From Elusimicrobia bacterium HGW-Elusimicrobia-3 (GTDB taxonomy: Bacteria; Elusimicrobiota; Elusimicrobia; Elusimicrobiales; UBA9959), in NCBI GenBank assembly GCA_002840355.1, contig PHAL01000008.1, forward strand, positions 1 to 60,740: DNA of 60,740 bases, written 5' to 3'. Made by a program: the position numbers and the translations under genes. The notes beneath the pieces were generated by a model. That model had not been told where the DNA came from. It made no database searches and was given only the letters and a program-made list of their open reading frames with translations. Shown in pieces: positions 41,802-49,873 of this stretch. The first letter of the stretch is position 1. Each line of letters begins with the position of its first letter.

Positions 41802-42989
41802 ATGAGAACAGCGAAGCGCGTACCTGCCTGGCGCGCCGCCCTTCCGGCGGCCCTGGCCGCTTTGCTGCTGGCCGCCGCGTTCCCCGCGCCGTCCCTGGCG
41901 CAGACGAAGGTGGACGCCAAGAAGAAGAACCTCGAAGAGATCAACCGCCAGCTCGACGAGAAACGTTCCGAGCTGGAGCGCCTGAGGGTGGAGGAGGAGC
42001 GCATCTCCTCCGAGCTCTCCGGCCTGAAGAAAGAGGAGAAGCAGACCGCCGTGCGGCGCAGGGAGCTGGAGGGGCAGCTGTCCGGTTCCAGGGCGCGCGC
42101 CCGCGAGGCCCGCCAGAAATACGAGTCGCTGGACAAGGCTAAAAAGACGCTCTCGGGCGACATCTCCGGGGAACTGGTGATGTTCTCCCTGCAGAAGGAC
42201 TTTTACTACCCGTATTACGGCGCGCGCGACATTTCCAAGGACATGCTGATGCGCTCGGCCATGTACAGCAAGCGGGCGCTGCTGGCCCGCATGACCGGCG
42301 AGAGCGCCCGCGTCAACAAGGACATCACCACCCTCGGCAGGAAGGGACAGGAACTGCGGTCCAGGCAGGAAGTGCTGCGGCGCCAGGGCGCCCGGCAGAA
42401 GACGATGATGAAGACCAAGCAGGTGGAACTGGAGCGCGCGCGGCAGCGGCAGGCCAGCCTGAAGCGGGAGCTGGAGAACCTGCAGAACGCCGCGCTGGGC
42501 CTCAACCGCCTGGTCAAGAAGCTGCAGAAGCAGGCCCCGTACCGCAGCACCGATTTCAGCGCCGACCTGCCGGTGGAGGCGCATTCGCTGGCCTGGCCGG
42601 CCTCCGGCCGCGTCATCAGCCGCTTCGGCCGCGAGCAGATCCCCGAGCTCAAGACCTGGATCGTGCGCGAAGGCATCCGCATCGCCACGGACCCCGCCGC
42701 CCCGGTGCGGCCCGCGCTGGCGGGCAAGGTCATATACGCCGGGCCTTTCCGCACCTACGGCAACGTGGTGATAGTGGACCATGAAAAAGGCTTTTTCACC
42801 ATCTACGGCCTGCTCAGCCGCATTGACGCGGCCAAAGGGCAGGCGGTCACTACCGGCTCCGCGCTGGGTCTGGCCGGCGAGGATACCCAGGCCGTCAGTT
42901 CCGGCTCGAAGGCCGCCGGCAGCGCCGTCTATTTCGAGATCCGCAAGGGCGACCGCGCCATAGACCCACTGAAGTGGCTGTCAAATTAG
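41802..42989 (+). CDS. EnvC-type murein hydrolase activator with degenerate LytM domain
   Basis: 395 aa, signal peptide then a long coiled coil (~35-250, KKNLEEINRQLDEKRSELERL) and a C-terminal M23/LytM domain (~265-395). The zinc ligands of active LytM enzymes are missing: HxGxD is REGIRI, and the late HxH region reads FEIRKG with no His. This is the hallmark of EnvC/NlpD activators that switch on amidases. The coiled coil would contact the FtsX periplasmic loop. Probably translated from the ftsX-like transcript. Confidence 0.85.
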   Translation: MRTAKRVPAWRAALPAALAALLLAAAFPAPSLAQTKVDAKKKNLEEINRQLDEKRSELERLRVEEERISSELSGLKKEEKQTAVRRRELEGQLSGSRARAREARQKYESLDKAKKTLSGDISGELVMFSLQKDFYYPYYGARDISKDMLMRSAMYSKRALLARMTGESARVNKDITTLGRKGQELRSRQEVLRRQGARQKTMMKTKQVELERARQRQASLKRELENLQNAALGLNRLVKKLQKQAPYRSTDFSADLPVEAHSLAWPASGRVISRFGREQIPELKTWIVREGIRIATDPAAPVRPALAGKVIYAGPFRTYGNVVIVDHEKGFFTIYGLLSRIDAAKGQAVTTGSALGLAGEDTQAVSSGSKAAGSAVYFEIRKGDRAIDPLKWLSN

Positions 42990-43062
42990 TTATAATAAAT
43001 TAAATATAGATAGCCCGGCCGCCGCGGCCGGACTGCGCTTTGCCATGCTTCCAAGGAGCAAT

Positions 43063-44337
43063 ATGAAGAACGTCAGGAAACTCGTTTTCATCACCCTGTC
43101 GGCGCTGGTCATAGGGGCCGTATTCCCCTATGTCAACTTCGCCATGGACAAGACCTACGCCCAGCTCAAGGTCATCGTGGACGTGATGGAGCTCATCAAG
43201 GACAGCTACGTCGACAAGATAGACCCGCAGAAGCTGGTCTACGGCGCGGCCAAGGGCATGGTGGAGGAGCTCGACGATTTTTCCCAGTTCATGGAACCGG
43301 ACGTCTATGAGCGGGTCAAGAGCGACACCGAGGGCGAGTTCGGCGGCATCGGCATCCGCGTGGACACCCGCGAGGGCTGGCTGACCGTGGTGACCCCGCT
43401 GCCCAATACCCCGGCCTGGAAGGCCGGGATGCTGCCCGGCGACAAGATCATCAAGATAGAAGGCGTGTCCACCAAGGACATGATCATCGACGAGGCCATA
43501 AAGAAACTGCGCGGCAAGCCCGGCCTGCCGGTCAAGATCACCACCGCCCGCGAGCCCGCCGACAAGGAAGCCGAGTGGATAACGCAGGACATCACGCTGG
43601 TGCGCGAGCTGATCAAGTCCGAGAGCGTCAAGTGGCGCATGCTGGACGCCAAGACCGGCTATATCAAGATCGTGGATTTTACCGGCCACGCCACCGAGAA
43701 CTTCAACAAGGCGATGGGCGAGCTGAAGGGCAAGGGCATGGAAGCCCTGGTGCTGGACCTGCGCTACAACCCGGGCGGCCTGCTTTCGTCGGCCGTGGAC
43801 ATCTGCAAGCTGTTCATGAACAACAACAAGATGATCGTCTACACCAAGGGCCGCAAGCCCGAGAATTACCAGGAATTCCGGGCCGGCGGCTCGGCGCCCT
43901 ACGAGATGCTGCCGCTGGTGGTGCTCGTCAACCGCTATTCCGCCAGCGCCAGCGAGATCGTGGCCGGCGCCATGCAGGACAACAAGCGCGCCGTCATCGT
44001 GGGCGAGCGCTCGTTCGGCAAGGCCAGCGTGCAGAGCATGATCCCGCTCTCCGACAAGTCGGCCCTGCGCCTGACGATAGCCAAATATTACACGCCCAGC
44101 GGCAAGTCCATACAGCGCGACGAGAAGGCCGAGACCGGCGGCATCACGCCCGACATCGAGATCAAGGTGCCCGTCGAAACCGAGAAGAAGCTGCTGCAGC
44201 AGGCCGAGGAGATCTATTTCCCCGGCAAGGAAGATAAAGCGGAAAAGAAGAAAGACTCCGCGCGCGACGAGATGTTGGAGCGCGCCGTGGAACTGCTTAA
44301 AGCCCGCGAGGTACTGGGCAACCTGAAGCGCGCCTAG
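43063..44337 (+). CDS. C-terminal processing peptidase (S41, CtpA/Prc type)
   Basis: 424 aa from ATG 43063, chosen because AAGGAG lies 7 bases upstream (an in-frame ATG at 43045 precedes it). N-terminal signal/anchor VRKLVFITLSALVIGAVFP, a PDZ domain (GEFGGIGIRV...PGDKIIKIEG), then the S41 core with YSASASEIVAGAMQDNKRAVIVGERSFGKASVQ (Ser and Lys of the dyad). It degrades periplasmic proteins with exposed C-termini and often controls cell-wall hydrolases, matching the FtsX/EnvC neighbours. TTATAAT near 42990 is a possible own promoter. Confidence 0.9.
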   Translation: MKNVRKLVFITLSALVIGAVFPYVNFAMDKTYAQLKVIVDVMELIKDSYVDKIDPQKLVYGAAKGMVEELDDFSQFMEPDVYERVKSDTEGEFGGIGIRVDTREGWLTVVTPLPNTPAWKAGMLPGDKIIKIEGVSTKDMIIDEAIKKLRGKPGLPVKITTAREPADKEAEWITQDITLVRELIKSESVKWRMLDAKTGYIKIVDFTGHATENFNKAMGELKGKGMEALVLDLRYNPGGLLSSAVDICKLFMNNNKMIVYTKGRKPENYQEFRAGGSAPYEMLPLVVLVNRYSASASEIVAGAMQDNKRAVIVGERSFGKASVQSMIPLSDKSALRLTIAKYYTPSGKSIQRDEKAETGGITPDIEIKVPVETEKKLLQQAEEIYFPGKEDKAEKKKDSARDEMLERAVELLKAREVLGNLKRA

Positions 44338-44398
44338 GCCGGGCGGTCCGGAGCCGGCCCGCGCCGGCCCCGGCCCCACGGCGGACGCGTTTTTGAAA

Positions 44399-45439
44399 AT
44401 GAGGATACTGGCTTTCGAGACCACCTGCGACGAGACCTCCGCTGCCGTGCTGGAGGGGGGGCGCCTGCGCTCCAACGAGGTGTTCTCGCAGGTCAGCCTG
44501 CACCGCAAGTACAGCGGCGTCGTGCCCGAACTGGCCAGCCGCGCCCACCTGGAAAAGATCCCTTTCGTCATCGGCGGGGCGCTGGCCCGCGCCGGCCTGC
44601 GCGCGCCCCTGAAACGGGGCGCCTTCGACGCCGTGGCCTTCTCCCGCGGCCCCGGCCTGCCCGGCGCGCTGATGGTGGGCCGCGTGGCCGCCGAGGCCGC
44701 CGCCGAACTGGCCGGCGCGCCGCTGGTGGGCGTCAACCACCTGGAAGGCCATCTGCTGGCCTGCGAGTTCGCCGGCGGCCGCGCCTGCGAGCCCCTTGAA
44801 TTTCCGCTGGTCGCGCTGCTGGTTTCCGGCGGCCATACCGAGCTGTGGCACGCCCGCGGCTACGGCGACTACCGCGTGCTGGGCCGCACCCGCGACGACG
44901 CCGCCGGCGAGGCTTTCGACAAGGTGGCCAAGCTGCTGGGGCTGCCCTACCCCGGCGGGCCGGAGGTGGAGAAGGCGGCCGCCCGCGCGCGCGGCAAGGT
45001 GCCGGCCTTCCCGCGCCCGCATATGCCCGGCACCCGCGATTTCTCTTTCAGCGGCCTCAAGACCGCCGTCAGTTATTACCTGGCCGACAGGCTGGGCCAG
45101 GATTTCTACAAGCGCGGCCTGCGCCTGCCGCCGGGCGACAGGGCCCGCGTCTGCCGCGCCTTCCAGGACGCCGTGACCGAGACGCTGGTAAAAAAAACGG
45201 CCGACACCGCCCGCTCGCTGGGGCTCAGCCGCATAGCGGTGGGCGGCGGCGTGTCCGCCAACGGGGCGCTGCGCGCCGCGTTCGCGCGGCTGCAGGGCTT
45301 CGAGGTGCGCTTTTCGGAGCGGGCCTACTGCTCGGACAACGCGGCCATGGTGGCCCTCTGCGCCCTGCGCCGGCTGCAGGCCGGGAAGTACCGCAACAAC
45401 CTCAGGGTGGCCCCGGGCCTGGCGGACCCCGGCTGGTGA
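44399..45439 (+). CDS. tsaD: tRNA N6-adenosine threonylcarbamoyltransferase
   Basis: 346 aa ASKHA protein. FETTCDETSAAV, the metal motif HLEGHLLA (HxxxH), LVSGGHTEL and VGGGVSANGALR are all family hallmarks. With TsaB/C/E it makes t6A37 in ANN-decoding tRNAs. I start at ATG 44399 instead of TTG 44393. No shine-dalgarno is obvious; the upstream 60 bp are GC-rich hairpins. Confidence 0.95.
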   Translation: MRILAFETTCDETSAAVLEGGRLRSNEVFSQVSLHRKYSGVVPELASRAHLEKIPFVIGGALARAGLRAPLKRGAFDAVAFSRGPGLPGALMVGRVAAEAAAELAGAPLVGVNHLEGHLLACEFAGGRACEPLEFPLVALLVSGGHTELWHARGYGDYRVLGRTRDDAAGEAFDKVAKLLGLPYPGGPEVEKAAARARGKVPAFPRPHMPGTRDFSFSGLKTAVSYYLADRLGQDFYKRGLRLPPGDRARVCRAFQDAVTETLVKKTADTARSLGLSRIAVGGGVSANGALRAAFARLQGFEVRFSERAYCSDNAAMVALCALRRLQAGKYRNNLRVAPGLADPGW

Positions 45440-45446
45440 ATTTAAA

Positions 45447-46628
45447 ATGCTGATCTGGCTGCTTTCGGATTACGACCACAGGAAACACCTGGCTTTCAAG
45501 AGCCTGCTGGGCCGCTTTTCCGCCGCCTATCCCGAGGTGCGCGCCGAGTTCGCCGTGAAGAGCCGCCGCAGCATGTGGGAGAGCCTGTTCGCCCACCTGC
45601 GCGACCCCAAGCGCAACCCCCTGGCCGACGTGATAGAGCTGCCGCAGAACTGGACCGAGCTGTTCACCCGGCTGGGCATGCTGGCCGAGCTTAGCGGCGG
45701 CATAGACGCGCTGGCCCGCCGGCGCTATCCCGATTTCGTGCTCAAGGAGCTGTGCCGCCACGACGAGGAGCGCGCTTACTCCGCCCCCTGGTGGCTGGAG
45801 GCCCCCGCGCTGTTCTACCGGCCGCAGGCGCTCAAGGGCGCCGTCACCGACCCCGCCCGCGAGCTGGCCTCGTGGGAGGGCTTCAGGGCCGCGCTGGACC
45901 GGATCAAGGCCCCGTCGCGCCGCGCCGGTTTCCGCGCGCTCTCCGTGCCCGGCTCCTCCGGGTCCGTCTCGGTCTCCGACGTGCTGCCGCGCATGTGGGG
46001 GCGCCGCGGCGGCCTCTTCTCCGACGATTTCAACCGCGCCACGTTCAACCGCGAGGAGACGGTGGGCGGCGCCGAGGACTGGCTGGAGCTGGCCGTCAGC
46101 GGCAAGATAGAGCTGTTCAGCGGGGACCGGTTCGAGAACGGGCCGCAGCCCGCCGAGGACTGCGCTTTCCTGATCTCGGCCCGCAAGCTGCCCGGCTACG
46201 GCCGCTCCGGCCTGAAGATGCTGCCTTACCCCGGCAACCCGACGGGCGGCGGCCTGATGCTGGTCTACAACCTGGCCGTCTCGGCCTCCACGCCGGACCA
46301 GCCCGCGGCGACGGCCTTCGTCTCATGGATGATGGAGCCGCGCAACGCCTCCTATTTCGCCGAGAGCTTCGGCGTGTTCCCCTGCCTCAAGCCGGTGTTC
46401 GAGGAGCGGCTGCGCGAGGACAGGGAGGGGGACGTATACCGGCGGCTGTTCCTGGCGCCGGAGCTGATGCCCAATATCATGGTGTACCCCACGGCCGAGC
46501 TGCTGCTGGAGCGCGCGCTGTGGAACCTGTCGCTGAAGATAGCCAGGCACGATTACGAGCGGGAGGACCTCACGCGCGAGATGATCATGGCGCAGGGCGA
46601 GGCCGACTACCTGCTGTCGCTGTACTAG
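45447..46628 (+). CDS. Signal-less extracellular-solute-binding-like protein (SBP family 1 fold)
   Basis: 393 aa. The pattern (WESLFAHLRDPKRNPLADVIELPQNWTELFTRLGMLAEL, then APWWLEAPALFYRPQAL and GGGLMLVYNLAVSASTPDQPAATAFVSWM) is that of ABC sugar-binding proteins of family 1. However, the protein begins directly with MLIWLLSDYDHRKHL, without a signal peptide or lipobox. A cytoplasmic sensory use is therefore suggested. The GAF-GGDEF gene starts two bases after its stop, so the pair is coupled. It lies 7 bp after tsaD. Confidence 0.7.
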   Translation: MLIWLLSDYDHRKHLAFKSLLGRFSAAYPEVRAEFAVKSRRSMWESLFAHLRDPKRNPLADVIELPQNWTELFTRLGMLAELSGGIDALARRRYPDFVLKELCRHDEERAYSAPWWLEAPALFYRPQALKGAVTDPARELASWEGFRAALDRIKAPSRRAGFRALSVPGSSGSVSVSDVLPRMWGRRGGLFSDDFNRATFNREETVGGAEDWLELAVSGKIELFSGDRFENGPQPAEDCAFLISARKLPGYGRSGLKMLPYPGNPTGGGLMLVYNLAVSASTPDQPAATAFVSWMMEPRNASYFAESFGVFPCLKPVFEERLREDREGDVYRRLFLAPELMPNIMVYPTAELLLERALWNLSLKIARHDYEREDLTREMIMAQGEADYLLSLY

Positions 46629-46630
46629 AC

Positions 46631-48166
46631 ATGAACAAGAAGAGCGCCAAAACCATTTTCGGGCCCGAGCCCGCCAAGGCCGTCTACGACGGCCGCGACG
46701 CCTTCATGAAGGGCGCCCTCGAGGCCGTCTCCGCCGCCTTCACGCTGGACGCGGCCTCCTTCTACGAGTACGACGAGAAGACCGGCCTGCTGCGGCTGAG
46801 CCTGCGCCACGCCTCGGGGGTGACGTTCGAGCACGAGGAGAACCTGCGCCCCGCGCCCGGGTCCGCGGCCGCCCGCGCCGTCGAGACCGTCGAACAGACT
46901 TCGGCCAAGGGGCTGGGCGGCAGTTTCCTGTATTCCCCTTTCCGTTTCGACTACTGCGACCCGGCCGGCGGCCGCGGCGTGATCCCGTGCTTCGGGCTGT
47001 TCCGGCTCGAGCGCGCCCCGCGCCGGCGCGGCTTCACCAAGGCCGAGGCGGCCAAGGCCGACGCTTTCCTGCGCTCCTACCTGCGCGACTACTACAAGGC
47101 CGAGTTCTTCTCGCTGCACCGCAAGTACGACAAGAACGTCACCGCCATCACCGAGCTGACCGAGGTGTTCGCCACCGCCCTGCGCGTCAGCGAGAGCTTC
47201 CGCCATATCCTGTCGGGTATCCAGACCTATTTCGGCTTCGACCGCGTGCGCCTCTACCTCATCGACGAGAAGAACCGCCGCCTCAAGGGCGAGCTCAGCG
47301 CCGACATCCGCGGCCAGATCAAGAGCATCGCCTACGAGGAGATCCCGCTGGAGCCCGGCGCGCACCGCTTCGCCGATATCGTGCTGGGCCGCTCGTCGGG
47401 CGCTTTCATGGAGCGCTACAAGGACTGCGTGCTGTACATGCCGCTCGCCGTGCAGGGCGTGACGATCGGCCTGCTCATCGTAGATAACCTGCTCAGCCAG
47501 CAGCGCATAGAGCCGCAGGAGCTGGCCATGCTCAAGTCCTTCGGCGGCCAGATCGCCCTGGCCGTGGACAATTCCCGCCTGTTCGACAAGGTCGAGGAGC
47601 TGTCGCTTTACGACGAGCTGACCAAGCTGCCGCTGCGCCGCTATTTCAACCAGCGCTACCAGGAGGAGTTCTACCGCGCCGAGCGCTTCAAGCAGCCGCT
47701 GGCCATGGTCTGGGCGGACATCGACTTTTTTAAAGAGGTCAACGACACGTACGGCCACCAGATCGGCGACAAGGTGCTCAAGGAAGCCGGCCGCGTGATC
47801 CTCTCTAACCTGCGCAAGATCGACTTCCCGTGCCGCTACGGCGGCGACGAGATCATCATCCTGCTGCCGCAGGCCAGCGGCGAGGAAGCTAAGCGCCTGG
47901 CGCAGCGCCTCAGCTCCGAGCTGGCCGAGCTGCGCATCCCCGTGCCCTTCTCCAAGACCAAGGAGCTGCGCGTGACCCTTTCCATCGGCGTGTCCACCTT
48001 CCCGCAGGACGCCTCCACCATGGAAGCCCTGCTGGAGAAGGCCGACGACGCGCTGTACTGGGTGAAGTCGCACGGGCGCGGCAAGATAGCCCTTTATTCC
48101 GAAGTGGCCGCGGAGAAGGCGCAGGCCGAAGCGGCCGGAGGCAACAAAGATGCAGCAACAAAGTAA
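46631..48166 (+). CDS. GAF-domain diguanylate cyclase
   Basis: 511 aa, soluble. A first degenerate GAF-like module (20-150), a clear GAF at ~175-320 (LRVSESFRHILSGIQTYFGFDRVRLYLI) and a GGDEF domain at ~330-495. The active loop reads CRYGGDEIIILLPQ (GGDEI) with conserved DIDFFKEVNDTYGH, so it should make c-di-GMP. Coupled to the signal-less binding protein upstream. Its end overlaps the next gene by 17 bp. Confidence 0.88.
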   Translation: MNKKSAKTIFGPEPAKAVYDGRDAFMKGALEAVSAAFTLDAASFYEYDEKTGLLRLSLRHASGVTFEHEENLRPAPGSAAARAVETVEQTSAKGLGGSFLYSPFRFDYCDPAGGRGVIPCFGLFRLERAPRRRGFTKAEAAKADAFLRSYLRDYYKAEFFSLHRKYDKNVTAITELTEVFATALRVSESFRHILSGIQTYFGFDRVRLYLIDEKNRRLKGELSADIRGQIKSIAYEEIPLEPGAHRFADIVLGRSSGAFMERYKDCVLYMPLAVQGVTIGLLIVDNLLSQQRIEPQELAMLKSFGGQIALAVDNSRLFDKVEELSLYDELTKLPLRRYFNQRYQEEFYRAERFKQPLAMVWADIDFFKEVNDTYGHQIGDKVLKEAGRVILSNLRKIDFPCRYGGDEIIILLPQASGEEAKRLAQRLSSELAELRIPVPFSKTKELRVTLSIGVSTFPQDASTMEALLEKADDALYWVKSHGRGKIALYSEVAAEKAQAEAAGGNKDAATK

Positions 48167-49517
48167 GACCCTTCTCGCCGCCTGCCTGCTGGCCCTCGCG
48201 GCCCCGGCCGGCGCCGTGTTCGAGGACGTGCCCGCCGGCGCGCGCCAGCTGGGCTTCGGCGGCCAGGCCGCCGGCCTGGAAGACCCGCTTTCTTTCTACG
48301 CCAACCCGGCCCTGCCGGGCTCGTCGCGCAAGTTCGAGACCGGCGGCCATTTCCTCTCGTCGGACCGCACCACGCAGGGCCCCGGCGGCTTCAGCGCCTA
48401 CGGCGCCTGGGCGCTGCTGCCCCGCATGGCCTACGGCAAGATGGGGACGATGGCTATAGGCGGGGTCTACCGCGAGGACGGCGCGGGCGTGAAACAGAAG
48501 GCCCTGACGCTGGGCTGGGGCACCTGGCATTTGTTCCGGGGCGACTCGGGCGTGCTGGACCTGGGCGCTAATCTTAAAATTCTTTCGGCCTCGCTGGACT
48601 CGGCGGGGGAAACCGCTTCCGGCGCGGCGCTGGACCTGGGCGCGGTCTTCCGCCCCGACGACAGGCATTCGCTCGGCTTCTCCATCCTCAACCTCAATAA
48701 CCCCGCCTTCAGCCTGGGCAACAGCGAGGACAACGCCCCCAGGGTGATCCGGCTGGGCGTCTCCGAGCGGCGGGAGGATTATACGCTTTCACTGGACCTG
48801 GCGCACCGGTCGGCCTCGGCCGGGCGGCACGGCAATGTGAGCCTGAACCCGGGCCTGGAACATGCCTGGCGCACGCAGCGCGCCGGCCTGCTCTATTCAC
48901 GGGCAGGCCTGAACCTGGCCGCGCGGGCCTCGGCGCTCTCGGCGGGCCTGGGCTGGAAGCACCTGGCTTCAGAAATCTCCTACGCCATAGCTGTGCCGCT
49001 GACCGGGCCCATAGTGCCGGCCCACGCGCTGACGCTGGCCATGCGCTTCGGCGACCGCGACGTGGAGGCCGAGTACGAGCGCCTGATCAAGCAGGAGATC
49101 AAGTACCGCAAAGATCTGGTGGAAGCCCTGGACGAATCGGCCCGCCGCGAAGGCATGCTCAAAGATGAGCTGGCCTCGATGAAGGCCGAGATAGATGCGC
49201 TGACCGAGCGGCTCAAGGACACGCAGCAGCAGAAGGCGGCCGTGAGCGGCGAGAAAGAGCGCCTGTCGGCCATAGTGCGCCGTCAGGCCGCGGCCGAGTC
49301 TGAGCTGAAGGCCATGGCCGCGAAGCGCCGCGCCGACAAGATCAACCAGCTGCGCTACGATTTCAGCGTGGACTGGCAGGCCTACCTCAAACTCAAAGGC
49401 GGCGGCGCCCCGGCCGACGTGCTCAAGAGCTCCCTTCAGCGCATGATCTCCCAGTACCAGGACTCGGGCATAGACATCAGCCAAGCTACCATGGAATTGC
49501 AGGGGCTGGTGCGGTAG
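48150..49517 (+). CDS. Exported barrel-like protein with C-terminal coiled coil
   Basis: 455 aa. Signal LLAACLLALAAPAGA, then PAGARQLGFGGQAAGLEDPLSFYANPAL, which is the N-terminal signature of the PorV/UPF0164-type outer-membrane barrels (G-x-G...A...D...F-x-NPA). Strands run to ~305. Residues ~310-455 are a long coiled coil (EYERLIKQEIKYRKDLVEALDESARREGML). This barrel-plus-coil order is unusual. Start ATG 48150 overlaps the diguanylate cyclase end. Confidence 0.7.
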   Translation: MQQQSKTLLAACLLALAAPAGAVFEDVPAGARQLGFGGQAAGLEDPLSFYANPALPGSSRKFETGGHFLSSDRTTQGPGGFSAYGAWALLPRMAYGKMGTMAIGGVYREDGAGVKQKALTLGWGTWHLFRGDSGVLDLGANLKILSASLDSAGETASGAALDLGAVFRPDDRHSLGFSILNLNNPAFSLGNSEDNAPRVIRLGVSERREDYTLSLDLAHRSASAGRHGNVSLNPGLEHAWRTQRAGLLYSRAGLNLAARASALSAGLGWKHLASEISYAIAVPLTGPIVPAHALTLAMRFGDRDVEAEYERLIKQEIKYRKDLVEALDESARREGMLKDELASMKAEIDALTERLKDTQQQKAAVSGEKERLSAIVRRQAAAESELKAMAAKRRADKINQLRYDFSVDWQAYLKLKGGGAPADVLKSSLQRMISQYQDSGIDISQATMELQGLVR

Positions 49518-49521
49518 GGGA

Positions 49522-49715
49522 GCCACGGACGGGCTCGCCGCTCGCTCATAGAGCGGGCGCGGCGGAAGAGGGCCTGCGGTCCTCCGCCGGCGAAGAACTC
49601 GCCTCGCACACCGTGCTCGGCTCAGACATTCTTCGCCGCCGCCTTAATGATAGGCGGTCCGCTACGGCCCTTGGCCCTGCGCCCTAAAATCGCTCCCAGC
49701 GAGCCCGCCCGTGGC
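49522..49715. repeat. Nested inverted-repeat element in the 49.5-49.9 kb intergenic gap
   Basis: The outer arms gccacggacgggctcgc (49522-49538) and gcgagcccgcccgtggc (49699-49715) pair with one mismatch. Inside are further stems, including gcggcgaag/cttcgccgc-type arms. No open frame is credible. It may be a non-autonomous repeat or a structured 3' region of the preceding gene. The remaining ~155 bp to 49874 hold an A/T-rich, probable promoter region (ttaataccctcctgttaaac). Confidence 0.5.
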
Positions 49716-49873
49716 CGCTTGGCGTTGGATGCGATTGCGGAAGCCGGTACCGTCAGGCTAATTCTGTAACAGTTTGTTAATAATTCCTTCACTGGCGGTT
49801 AATACCCTCCTGTTAAACTTAATACAGAGAAATAGCGACTGGGCCGGGAGCCGGCCGGGCGGGACTTTCAATT

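Noticed and set aside
45752-48166. Long single frame running from inside the binding-protein gene into the GGDEF gene
   Set aside because: The first ~290 codons are Arg/Pro-rich shadow sequence; the real start is ATG 46631 directly after the upstream stop.
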